From contig DKUJ01000034.1 of assembly GCA_002490635.1 (NCBI GenBank), positions 1 to 10,712 on the forward strand: a stretch of 10,712 nt of DNA, written 5' to 3'. The position numbers were made by a program, and so were the translations under genes. Numbering within the stretch: position 1 is the stretch's first letter; every line of letters starts with the position of its first letter. Shown here piece after piece: positions 1 through 6,637 of this stretch. Source of the stretch: Porphyromonadaceae bacterium UBA7207 (GTDB taxonomy: Bacteria; Bacteroidota; Bacteroidia; Bacteroidales; Muribaculaceae). The notes below the pieces were generated by a model. The model did not search any database, was not told the origin of the DNA, and saw only the letters and a program-made list of their open reading frames with translations.

Positions 1-15
1 ATACAAAAAGTAAGC

Positions 16-53
16 CCAACTTCTGCCGTTCAGGAAGTTGGACTCTCCTTTTT
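16..53. terminator. Hairpin with flanking T/A runs, probable bidirectional terminator
   Basis: An 8-bp perfect inverted repeat, CCAACTTC (16-23) and GAAGTTGG (34-41), has a 10-base loop. On the plus strand it is followed after a few bases by a T5 run (49-53). On the minus strand it is followed by a T5 run from the A5 at 5-9. Such a structure can end transcription from either side. It probably ends a gene left of the window and insulates the promoter at 115-145. The T runs are not flush with the stem, so strength is uncertain. Confidence 0.55.
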
Positions 54-110
54 ATGGTTTAGCGGACAGTAATATAAAAATTTCAACCAACGAGTCTAAA
101 TATCAATCAT

Positions 111-128
111 TGTCTTGTATACAAGACA
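111..128. promoter_or_regulatory. Operator-like perfect 18-bp palindrome, upstream copy
   Basis: TGTCTTGTATACAAGACA is a perfect 18-bp palindrome covering the TTG -33 element of the ATPase promoter. Its outer half-sites, TGTCTT and AAGACA, recur in a second 18-bp dyad exactly 33 bases downstream, close to three helical turns. Its position suggests a repressor site. The binding protein is not identifiable in this window. Confidence 0.65.
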
Positions 129-145
129 GAAAACACCTAATTTTG
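115..145 (+). promoter_or_regulatory. Bacteroidetes-type promoter of the AAA ATPase gene
   Basis: TTG (115-117), a 20-base spacer and TAATTTTG (138-145) fit the Bacteroidetes primary sigma consensus (TTG/TTTG, 19-21 bases, TAnnTTTG). Transcription would start near 150, about 20 bases before the ATG at 172, giving a very short A-rich leader with no Shine-Dalgarno, as is common in this phylum. The -33 element lies inside one 18-bp dyad and the -7 element runs into a second, so a protein bound there would block RNA polymerase. Confidence 0.72.
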
Positions 146-161
146 TCTTGTGAATAAGACA
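144..161. promoter_or_regulatory. Operator-like 18-bp dyad, downstream copy
   Basis: TGTCTTGTGAATAAGACA has the same 18-base length and the same TGTCTT/AAGACA half-sites as the palindrome at 111-128, but a different centre. With flanking bases the arms extend to TTTTGTCTT (141-149) and AAGACAAAA (156-164). It overlaps the end of the -7 box and the expected start point, and lies 10 bases before the ATG. A transcription start near 150 would leave only part of the dyad in the RNA, so a DNA operator is more likely than an RNA hairpin. Confidence 0.62.
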
Positions 162-171
162 AAAAAACATA

Positions 172-1443
172 ATGGTAAAATCTGAGATTCTACGCGAGGT
201 GATGCTTGAAAACCGTGAAGAGGTTATGCGTCATGAGGTTATCAAACGAAGAATATCGCTTGACGGGTTTGACCGTCAGGTGTTGGTTGGCGCTCGTCGC
301 GCCGGCAAATCCTATATTCTTTATGGAAAGATTCAGGAATTGATTGCAGCGGGATACACTTGGAATGAGATAGTATATATCAATTTTGAGGATGAGCGTC
401 TTGCCGGAATGACGGTCGATGATCTTAATATGATACTTGAAGTCCACTCCGGATTGAGTGAAAAACGCCCGATGCTGTTCCTTGATGAGATTCAGAATGT
501 CGATGGCTGGGAGCGTTTCGCGCGCAGGATAGCCGACAACAAATTTACTGTATTCATAACAGGAAGCAATGCGAAGATGCTTTCTACGGATGTGAATGCG
601 GCTCTCGGTGGCAGATATATGACCCGTGAAGTGTTTCCCATGCAGTTCGACGAGTATCTTAAAGCCAATGGTAAAAATCCTGCCGACAAATTGCTGACTG
701 CGACAACAGCAGCCCGTGGAGAATTCATGGGGCTGTTCGAGGAATATTTCCAGTTCGGCGGCTTCCCTGAATGTGCCACGCTGCCGGTGAAGCGCGATTA
801 TCTCATGAGCCTATATCAGAAGATATTTCTTGGCGACATCGCCGCCCGCCACAGGATTGAGAATGTTTTTGCCCTTCGTATTCTTTTCCGTAAACTGGCG
901 GAAAGTGTAAAGCAACCGCTGTCATTTACACGCGCGACAAATATTGTGGCCTCGACCGGAACGAAGATAGGCAAAAGCACGGTGATAAACTATCTGGGCT
1001 ACGCTTCTGAAGCGTATCTTATACTGCCGGTCACCAATATCGCGGACAGTCTTGAGGATAAGGTATCCAATCCGAAATACTATTTTATCGACAACGGTAT
1101 AATCTCCCTGCTGGCTCTTGACATCCGCACATCGCTGCTTGAAAATATGGTGGCTCTGAAATTGATTTCGAGTTATGGATCAAAAGATGCCGTCTATTTC
1201 TATAATCATGGGGTTGAAGTGGATTTCTATATCCCCCAGACGGAGACCGCCATTCAGGTATGCTATGCGATGAATGATGCCGAAGGCACTTTTGAACGTG
1301 AAACGAGAGCATTGCTGAAATTGCGGTCACGATTGTCGTGCCGTCACAATATAATTGTGACCTACGATGATGAAGGAATTATAGAAACCGAGGGCGTAAG
1401 AATAGAAGTTATACCGGCATGGAAATTTTTGCTCCAGCCATAA
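172..1443 (+). CDS. AAA_14/DUF4143-family ATPase with C-terminal PD-(D/E)XK-like domain
   Basis: A complete 423-aa P-loop ATPase. Walker A is GARRAGKS (residues 40-47), Walker B is MLFLDEIQN (101-109), and a sensor-like FITGSNAKML follows (128-137). The family signatures GRYMTREVFPMQFDEYL (147-163) and FGGFPE (195-200) are present. The C-terminal third carries YFIDNGI (304-310) and EVDFYIP...AIQVCY (349-365), the position of a PD-(D/E)XK-like fold in DUF4143 proteins. Here Q362 stands where a nuclease would have the E of E-x-K, so DNA cleavage is doubtful. The family is common in Bacteroidetes and its cellular role is unsettled; no substrate can be named. The ATG at 172 follows an exact promoter and A-rich leader. 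The gene is monocistronic, much more AT-rich than the next two genes, and probably controlled through the paired dyads upstream. Confidence 0.9.
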   Translation: MVKSEILREVMLENREEVMRHEVIKRRISLDGFDRQVLVGARRAGKSYILYGKIQELIAAGYTWNEIVYINFEDERLAGMTVDDLNMILEVHSGLSEKRPMLFLDEIQNVDGWERFARRIADNKFTVFITGSNAKMLSTDVNAALGGRYMTREVFPMQFDEYLKANGKNPADKLLTATTAARGEFMGLFEEYFQFGGFPECATLPVKRDYLMSLYQKIFLGDIAARHRIENVFALRILFRKLAESVKQPLSFTRATNIVASTGTKIGKSTVINYLGYASEAYLILPVTNIADSLEDKVSNPKYYFIDNGIISLLALDIRTSLLENMVALKLISSYGSKDAVYFYNHGVEVDFYIPQTETAIQVCYAMNDAEGTFERETRALLKLRSRLSCRHNIIVTYDDEGIIETEGVRIEVIPAWKFLLQP

Positions 1444-1465
1444 GGCTCCAAAGGTGCTGTCAACC

Positions 1466-1492
1466 TTGACTTCTCCGGGGGCACAAAGTCAA
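1466..1492. repeat. Inverted repeat with overlapping alternative pairings
   Basis: TTGACTT (1466-1472) and AAGTCAA (1486-1492) form a 7-bp stem with a 13-base loop just after the ATPase stop codon. The left arm can instead pair with GTCAA at 1459-1463 (GTCAA, CC, TTGAC), and ACCTT (1463-1467) can pair with AAGGT (1451-1455). These pairings exclude one another. No T run follows, so this is not a simple terminator. The role is unknown. Confidence 0.4.
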
Positions 1493-1506
1493 ACAGCAAA
1501 ACAAGT

Positions 1507-1542
1507 AAATCGCAGAAGCTAAGATGGTTTCAGCGATTTTTT
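1507..1542 (+). terminator. Probable intrinsic terminator of the ATPase gene
   Basis: AAATCGC (1507-1513) pairs with GCGATTT (1533-1539). An A/A mismatch and then GAA/TTC extend the stem inward, and the T run 1537-1542 closes it on the downstream side. It lies 64 bases after the ATPase stop codon and is correctly oriented for it. The loop is large, so efficiency may be modest. Confidence 0.55.
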
Positions 1543-1580
1543 GTAGTACCCCTATACGGCAAAACAACGCACATTGTAGG

Positions 1581-1633
1581 GTTCAGCAGTGAACAATTCG
1601 TGAACAGTCTGTACGGTGAACAGTTTTGTTCAC
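1581..1633. repeat. Cluster of five TGAAC/GTTCA half-sites
   Basis: GTGAACA occurs at 1589-1595, 1600-1606 and 1616-1622, and its complement TGTTCAC at 1627-1633. A further GTTCA lies at 1581-1585. The last two form a hairpin or dyad with 7-bp arms and a 4-base centre (GTGAACA, GTTT, TGTTCAC). GTGAACAGT is repeated exactly at 1600 and 1616. The spacings (11, 16 and 11 bases between starts) are not those of a regular array. A multi-site operator for the downstream genes is plausible but unproven. Confidence 0.5.
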
Positions 1634-1761
1634 GATTTCCATAAGCCGATTGTAACTCGCTAACCTTTTATGTTTTCTGTGTTTTTGTCCGGGTGGCGGA
1701 CATATTAGGGAGCAATGCGCCTGATGCCGCATGCATATTTGCAGAAAAATTATCTACAGTC

Positions 1762-4152
1762 ATGAAAACTCTGCAAACCGCTCCCGGGACGATAGCACCG
1801 GACAAACCTTCCAATATCTGTCTCACCAACTTTCGCCCCGTATTCAAAGGGAGCGTAAGTGCCGTCGGCATGTTCGCCAGGCTGGAGGCCTGCACCGGCA
1901 TGCGGCCCCTGGCGCTATCCGGCGGCGACTTCATTCTCGCTGCCGGCAACGGCATTGCCGTGCTGCGCTCCGAAACCGACAAGCCTGTGATGGTGGTGTC
2001 GGATCTGCCGTGCGAGCCCACATGCGCCCTCCGCTGCGGCAACGGCTCGGTGATTGTCAGCGGACCGGCAGGGCAGTGGAAGCTGGCAAAATGTGTCGGC
2101 GGCTGGAAACTGGTCGGCAATGGTAATCAGCAGTGGCCGGCGGTGAGCTTCCGCACCGAAAGCATAGGCACTGTGAGCGTCGCCGTGGGGCAGCGCCGGC
2201 TCGCCAATGCCTACAACGGAATAAGCTCGCTCAGCGCCGCCGACCGCAAGGCCGTAGCTGCCGATTTTGCCGGCGCATACCGCAATGCAGTGGCCGAGGC
2301 GACGGCCAGAGGAACCTTTGTGGCTCCCGTGCTGGCTTTCTGTCGGGCATACGACAGCAAGGGTGCCTTGCTGTTCTCCACTCCGCCGGTGGCTGTAATG
2401 CCTGCAGGCCGCTTTGTGCCGCGGGTCGACGTGCCTGTTGTGGATGGCTCGGCTGTGAGCGCATATTCGGTCGATGTGCCGGCATGGCGCATCAAGGCGG
2501 TGTTCGACGCTGCCGACTGCCCGGAAGTGGCCTCGGTGGAGGTGCTGGTTAGCAACCAGTTCCACAGCTATAGTCCTGAAGGCTCCGGCACCGTTTCGGC
2601 ACTGCGTGGCAGTGGTGCCGCCAATATTCTGCGGGTAAGCCTCCCCGGTGCCGATGCAGGACTGGAGGCCACTGCGCCCCGGGCTTCCCGGGGGCGGCTG
2701 CGGGCGGCAATGGCGCGTGCCGAAAAAATCTGTCGCCCCTGCACGCAGCTGGCGCAGCCTTTCGGGGTGTCGGAGCGCACTGTGGATGTGCCTCCCGCGG
2801 AAGGCGACATGATTGCGGCCTTGCGCGCGCTCAATACCGCGCTGGCAACGTCTGTCGAGGCTGTTTCGCTCAGGGATGCCCTTCTGAGGGCGCCGCATTC
2901 CATGGGTGCCGCATGTGTGGCCGCCGGCAGCGGCACCGTGGCATGGGGTAATCTGAGGGCGCTGCGGAGCAAGGGATTCCCGCCGGTATGTTTCGCAGCG
3001 TCGACAGGTCCGGCGCCATGGCGGGTGCTCGCTACCGTTACATTCGGTAACTCGCAGCGAGGTGTGTCGTTCGGTGCGGAATATCCCTCGGGATGTCCCC
3101 AAAGCTTCTGGCCTGTTTTCAGCTATCCTTCACCCGATGCCACGCAGCTGCGGCTTACCGTGCACAGCGGAGGCATCACCCGTTCGGGAGTGTTCGCCCT
3201 CACGCCCGACGGCAGCGGACTGCGTTCGGTGTATATATCGCCGGATTTTGCGCCTCTGGTGTTGCCCGAGGCGCCGGCCACGACCATTGTCGATATCACC
3301 GACGCCTCCGAGGATTTTCCCGAAGCCATCGCCCTGTGTCCCCAGAGCGCTCCTGCGGCAGTGGAGCGCGTGGTGGAAAGTCCGTCCGCGGTGGCGGCGC
3401 TGTGCCACATGGGAGCCGCCGACGGCTCATGGGACTATGGCCGTTGCCGTTTTGCCGTGGGCGACGGTGCCGGATTGCATGTGCTCACAGTCGACCGCAA
3501 CCGCCGCTCCGCGGCCATGCGCATGGTGGCCGAGGGCGCTGTGTGTTCACCCGACGCCATGGCGGCATCGCCGCAGGCCGTGTTCGCGGCTCTCCCGCGG
3601 GGGCTGCTGAGGCTCGACAACACCACCAGGCGCATCAGGTGGCTGGCCACCGAGAGTTTCGATACCCTTGCCTGGGAAAGCGGCCGGGGCGAGCTGTTCG
3701 CCATGGGCTACGATGAGATGGCGCACGTGTTCTCCGACAGTTTCGCGGGCCGCTTCATGCACACCGCCGGCGGAGCCGTCGCCGTGCTGATGGCCTCGGG
3801 AGTGCCTTTCGCTGTCGACGGGGATGGTGTGCTGATGCGGATCGGACGCGAGGTGGATTCCGAGGTGGATGTGGATGCCTGCTACACCGTTGTTCCGCGC
3901 GGCGGCCTGCCCGTGAGGCTTCAGGCTCTGGCGGTGCATGCCGGAGGTGTGTTCTCGGGCACGATGTCGGCGACGGCAACGGGCACCGGCGGCCATGCCT
4001 CGCCGGTGGTGACGCTTGCCTTGCGCGACCGGATGGATTCGCCGGTGGTGGTGCCGCTGATGTTCAGGCCGGTCAGGAATCTGGAGGTGAGGCTTGCGGG
4101 TCGCGCCCGCACGGGATTCTCATTCATGGGTGTCAACTTCCGCTATGGCTGA
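1762..4152 (+). CDS. Large beta-rich protein, probable phage virion/tail component
   Basis: A 796-aa protein with no signal peptide or membrane segment, rich in Ala, Val and Gly. Its many short strand-turn stretches (for example FILAAGNGIAVL near 57-68 and the region of residues about 560-710) suggest beta-propeller or beta-sandwich modules. LAFCRAYDSKGALLFSTPPV (191-210) and the C-terminal FSFMGVNFRYG resemble, from memory, long tail-type proteins of Bacteroidales phages. No enzyme motif was recognised. A GTG at 1693 would add 23 residues. ATG 1762 (MKTLQTAPG) is preferred because it is a standard start with an AT-rich leader before it. The gene overlaps the terminase start by 8 bases, so the two are probably co-translated. 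It is far more GC-rich than the ATPase. The virion assignment rests mainly on the terminase next to it. Confidence 0.6.
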   Translation: MKTLQTAPGTIAPDKPSNICLTNFRPVFKGSVSAVGMFARLEACTGMRPLALSGGDFILAAGNGIAVLRSETDKPVMVVSDLPCEPTCALRCGNGSVIVSGPAGQWKLAKCVGGWKLVGNGNQQWPAVSFRTESIGTVSVAVGQRRLANAYNGISSLSAADRKAVAADFAGAYRNAVAEATARGTFVAPVLAFCRAYDSKGALLFSTPPVAVMPAGRFVPRVDVPVVDGSAVSAYSVDVPAWRIKAVFDAADCPEVASVEVLVSNQFHSYSPEGSGTVSALRGSGAANILRVSLPGADAGLEATAPRASRGRLRAAMARAEKICRPCTQLAQPFGVSERTVDVPPAEGDMIAALRALNTALATSVEAVSLRDALLRAPHSMGAACVAAGSGTVAWGNLRALRSKGFPPVCFAASTGPAPWRVLATVTFGNSQRGVSFGAEYPSGCPQSFWPVFSYPSPDATQLRLTVHSGGITRSGVFALTPDGSGLRSVYISPDFAPLVLPEAPATTIVDITDASEDFPEAIALCPQSAPAAVERVVESPSAVAALCHMGAADGSWDYGRCRFAVGDGAGLHVLTVDRNRRSAAMRMVAEGAVCSPDAMAASPQAVFAALPRGLLRLDNTTRRIRWLATESFDTLAWESGRGELFAMGYDEMAHVFSDSFAGRFMHTAGGAVAVLMASGVPFAVDGDGVLMRIGREVDSEVDVDACYTVVPRGGLPVRLQALAVHAGGVFSGTMSATATGTGGHASPVVTLALRDRMDSPVVVPLMFRPVRNLEVRLAGRARTGFSFMGVNFRYG

Positions 4153-6019
4153 TATGGATAGCAGGATAGAGGAAATGCTGGCGGAGGACAGTCGTCGCCG
4201 CCGGGCTTTCGCCGAACGCCGGAGGCACGGCCCTCTGCGCGGCACCGACGAGCCGGGACGGTGCCTGGTGGATACTCCCGAGCCGGGAGTGCCACGGGCA
4301 TATGTGCCGGCGACCATGCTCGCCGACCCCGGTTATGCTCTTGCCCGCGGCGATGCCGGGGCATGGGCGCGCCTGCGCTGCCGCCACGACTTCGAGTACT
4401 GGTGCCTGCGCTGCGTTACCATAAAGCACAAGACCGAGGGCGCCGACGTGCCCTTCCGCCTCAACATGCCGCAGCGCAAGGTGCTGGCCGTGCTGGAGAG
4501 CGACCGCCTGGCCGGACGTCCCATCCGCGCCATAATCCTCAAAGCCAGGCAGTGGGGTGGCAGTACGCTGGTGCAGGTGTATATGGCCTGGATTCAGAGC
4601 TGCCACCGCCGCAACTGGCATTCGCTCATCTGCGCCCATGTGAAGGACACGGCGGCAGGCATCCGCGGCATGTACACCAAACTGCTGGCCAACTATCCCG
4701 AGAATCTCTGGGACGGCGACGAGAAGCCCCAGTTCCGCCCTTACGAGAGGGCGCAGAACGTGCGCGAGATAAGTGGCCGCGGATGCCGGGTGACCATAGG
4801 AAGTTCCGAGAACCAGGAGGCGGTGCGTGGCGCCGACTACTCGATGGCCCATCTGAGCGAGACTGCTTTCTGGCCGTCGACTCTCACCCGCACGCCAGGC
4901 CGTTTTATACGTGCGGTATGCGGTGCAATAGCGCTGATTCCCTATTCACTGATTGTGATGGAAAGCACGGCCAACGGTGTGGGAAACTATTTCCACAGCG
5001 AATGGATACGCTGCAAGGAAGGCCGCGGCGACAAACACGCTGTGTTCGTTCCCTGGTACGAGATAGAGATGAACCGTGCCGCCGTGGCCGACCCGGCTGC
5101 GTTTGCGGCCTCGCTGGACGATTACGAGACCGGTCTCTGGAATCTGGGGCTGGATCTGGAGCAGATCTGCTGGTACCGCCTGAAGTCCAGGGAGTATCCC
5201 GGCGCCGAGGAGCTGCATGCCGAGTATCCCACCACCGATGTGGAGGCTTTCGCCAACACCGGCAACGGTGTGTTCGCCGCGGCGGCCATCGAGGCTCTGC
5301 GCGAGGGCTGCTCGCAGCTTAGGGCCGAGACGGGCGATGTGGGGCTTGGCGGCGGTGGGTTCGTTCCCGATGCCACCGGCGGCATGAGTGTGTGGCGTCG
5401 CCCGCAGCCTGGTTTTTCGTATATCGCCGCGGTGGATGTCGGCGGCCGTTCCCGTTCCAGCGACTGGTCGGTGGTTGTGGTTCTGCGTCTGCCGGAAGTC
5501 GAGGGCATGCTGCCCGAGGTGGTGGCACAGTGGCGCGGCCACTGCGACCACGACATTCTGGCGCGGCGTGCCGCCGCCATCGCCGGCTACTACAACGAGG
5601 CTTTGCTGGTGGTGGAGAGCAACACTTTCGAGACTGCCGAATACGGCGGCGCCGACAGCAACCTGTTCATTCTCTCGCGGCTGGCCGACAGCTATCCCAA
5701 TGTGTATCGCCGCGAGGTGTTCGACACCCTCGGCGCCCGCACCGGATGGCGTGTGGGTTTCCACACCAACCGCAGCACCAAGTCGATGCTCATCGCCACC
5801 ATGATAGAGGCTGTTCGCGAGGGCGGATACATAGAGCGCTGCAGCGGCGCCTGCGACGAGCTTGCCACCTACGAGCAGTTGCCCAACGGCAGCTATGCCG
5901 CCAAGAGCGGCTACCACGACGATATGCTCATGGCGCGTGCCATAGCCCTGCATGTGGCCGGCGGATGCCAGTGCCGTGCCGAGCGCGCCGATGCCTCGCC
6001 GCGTGTATCTCTATGGTAG
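4145..6019 (+). CDS. Phage terminase large subunit (TerL-like packaging ATPase/nuclease)
   Basis: A 624-aa protein with the two-domain plan of TerL packaging motors. The ATPase half has a deviant Walker A, KARQWGGSTL (133-142), with the lysine early in the loop as in many terminases. A Walker B with catalytic Glu follows in MAHLSETAFW (E239), then motif III MESTANG (272-278). The nuclease half has an RNase H-like fold signature: AAVDVGG...SDWSV (D431), LLVVES (E491) and YHDDMLMARAIA (D592/D593). All expected metal-binding acids are present, and the reading frame is intact. In phages this enzyme drives genome translocation into the procapsid and makes the packaging cuts. ATG 4145 (MADMDSRIEE) is chosen over the in-frame ATG 4094 because it gives an 8-base overlap with the upstream stop. 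Its TAG overlaps the end of the convergent transporter gene by 9 bases. No small terminase, portal or capsid gene accompanies it. Confidence 0.85.
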   Translation: MADMDSRIEEMLAEDSRRRRAFAERRRHGPLRGTDEPGRCLVDTPEPGVPRAYVPATMLADPGYALARGDAGAWARLRCRHDFEYWCLRCVTIKHKTEGADVPFRLNMPQRKVLAVLESDRLAGRPIRAIILKARQWGGSTLVQVYMAWIQSCHRRNWHSLICAHVKDTAAGIRGMYTKLLANYPENLWDGDEKPQFRPYERAQNVREISGRGCRVTIGSSENQEAVRGADYSMAHLSETAFWPSTLTRTPGRFIRAVCGAIALIPYSLIVMESTANGVGNYFHSEWIRCKEGRGDKHAVFVPWYEIEMNRAAVADPAAFAASLDDYETGLWNLGLDLEQICWYRLKSREYPGAEELHAEYPTTDVEAFANTGNGVFAAAAIEALREGCSQLRAETGDVGLGGGGFVPDATGGMSVWRRPQPGFSYIAAVDVGGRSRSSDWSVVVVLRLPEVEGMLPEVVAQWRGHCDHDILARRAAAIAGYYNEALLVVESNTFETAEYGGADSNLFILSRLADSYPNVYRREVFDTLGARTGWRVGFHTNRSTKSMLIATMIEAVREGGYIERCSGACDELATYEQLPNGSYAAKSGYHDDMLMARAIALHVAGGCQCRAERADASPRVSLW

Positions 6020-6637
6020 CGGTGCGGACTGGGCTGCCATGATGCGGCGCCATTTGGCATAGCCGAAAAGGGCTATCACAGTGTAGATTGCGTAGAGGAC
6101 GGCGTAGAAAGGGCGGTCCTTGTAGATGTACAGGCCCACGCATACGGCGTCGACGGCAATCCATGCCCACCACTGCTCGAGGTATTTGCGGGCGAGCATC
6201 CATGTGGCCACAATGCTCATGGCCGTTGTGAAGGCATCCCACCAGGGCACGTTGCTGTCGGTCCATTCCACGAGCCAGTAGGCCAGCAGCGCATACACGA
6301 CGGCACCCGCGGCGAGTGCGCCCAGAGCGCGGCGGACGCCTATGTGGCGCACGGGCAGTCCGCCGCCGCGTCTGCGGCGGCGGAAGCCCAGTGTCCATGC
6401 GAGGTAGCCGTAGACCGCCATCACGAAATAGTAGCAGTTCATGGCGAAATCGGCATAGAGACCTGCGCGGTAGTACACCCAGAACGACACCGTGGGCATG
6501 GCTATGTTGGCGAACCACATCCTGGGGTCGGCATGGTATTCCCAATAGAGATACAGCAGGCCGATGAGGAATCCTGTGATTTCCAGGCAGCGGTCGAGGG
6601 TGAGGAATGCCGCGGTGTCGTTCCAGAACTGTTCCAT
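6011..6637 (-). CDS. pnuT: PnuC-family transporter, probable thiamine transporter PnuT
   Basis: A 208-aa polytopic inner membrane protein with about seven hydrophobic segments. The family signature is WWDAFTTAMSIVATWMLARK (132-151) followed by EQWWAWIAVDAVCVGLYIYK (154-173). PnuC-family proteins move vitamin nucleosides or thiamine down their gradient, with trapping by phosphorylation inside. Here the gene is second in an operon led by a TPP riboswitch and a TonB-dependent receptor. That matches the thiamine-regulated receptor-pnuT arrangement described in Bacteroidetes and argues for thiamine rather than nicotinamide riboside. Its ATG shares one base with the receptor's TGA (TGATG), so translation is coupled. 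A five-arginine stretch (86-90) marks a cytoplasmic loop. The usual third gene, a thiamine pyrophosphokinase, is absent: the stop overlaps the oppositely directed terminase stop by 9 bases. Confidence 0.87.
   Translation of the reverse strand: MEQFWNDTAAFLTLDRCLEITGFLIGLLYLYWEYHADPRMWFANIAMPTVSFWVYYRAGLYADFAMNCYYFVMAVYGYLAWTLGFRRRRRGGGLPVRHIGVRRALGALAAGAVVYALLAYWLVEWTDSNVPWWDAFTTAMSIVATWMLARKYLEQWWAWIAVDAVCVGLYIYKDRPFYAVLYAIYTVIALFGYAKWRRIMAAQSAPLP
6353..6389 (-). repeat. Very GC-rich hairpin inside pnuT
   Basis: CCGCCGCCGC (6360-6369) and GCGGCGGCGG (6374-6383) form a 10-bp stem made only of G-C pairs, with a GTCT loop on the plus strand. After a small internal loop, GGGC/GCCC (6353-6356, 6386-6389) adds four pairs. 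It encodes the Arg/Gly-rich loop of the transporter. It may simply reflect codon runs, or it may slow the ribosome between membrane segments. Confidence 0.45.

Larger units (their letters stand above)
1444..1761. other. Spacer between the ATPase and the phage-type gene pair
   Basis: This 318-base stretch has no convincing gene. It holds the nested inverted repeats at 1451-1492, the probable terminator at 1507-1542 and the GTGAACA cluster at 1581-1633. A TATGTTTT (1669-1676) resembles a -7 box, but the nearest TTG is only 16 bases upstream, so no promoter for the downstream pair is called. No integrase core site, tRNA or flanking target duplication was seen. Base composition changes across it, from AT-leaning to GC-rich. 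Confidence 0.6.

Noticed and set aside
1650..1676. Promoter for the phage-type pair (TTG 1650-1652, TATGTTTT 1669-1676)
   Set aside because: The spacer is only 16 bases and the -7 box lacks the final G, a poor fit next to the two exact promoters in this window.
1693..1761. GTG start adding 23 residues to the virion-like protein
   Set aside because: The extension has no supporting start signal, while ATG 1762 has an AT-rich leader. The longer form cannot be excluded.
1915..3102. Long minus-strand open frame (395 codons) opposite the virion-like gene
   Set aside because: Its translation is His/Arg/Gly-rich with no fold-like pattern. The opposite frame has coherent hydrophobic strands and is coupled to the terminase. 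GC-rich DNA produces such shadows.
4946..5953. Long minus-strand open frame (335 codons) opposite terL
   Set aside because: The plus frame carries every terminase motif in order, and the antisense product is low-complexity and family-free.
1444..6019. Insertion boundaries (att sites or target duplications) around the phage-type pair
   Set aside because: No matching direct repeat was found between the left spacer and the terL/pnuT junction, and there is no tRNA or integrase. The right edge is a coding overlap rather than an insertion scar.
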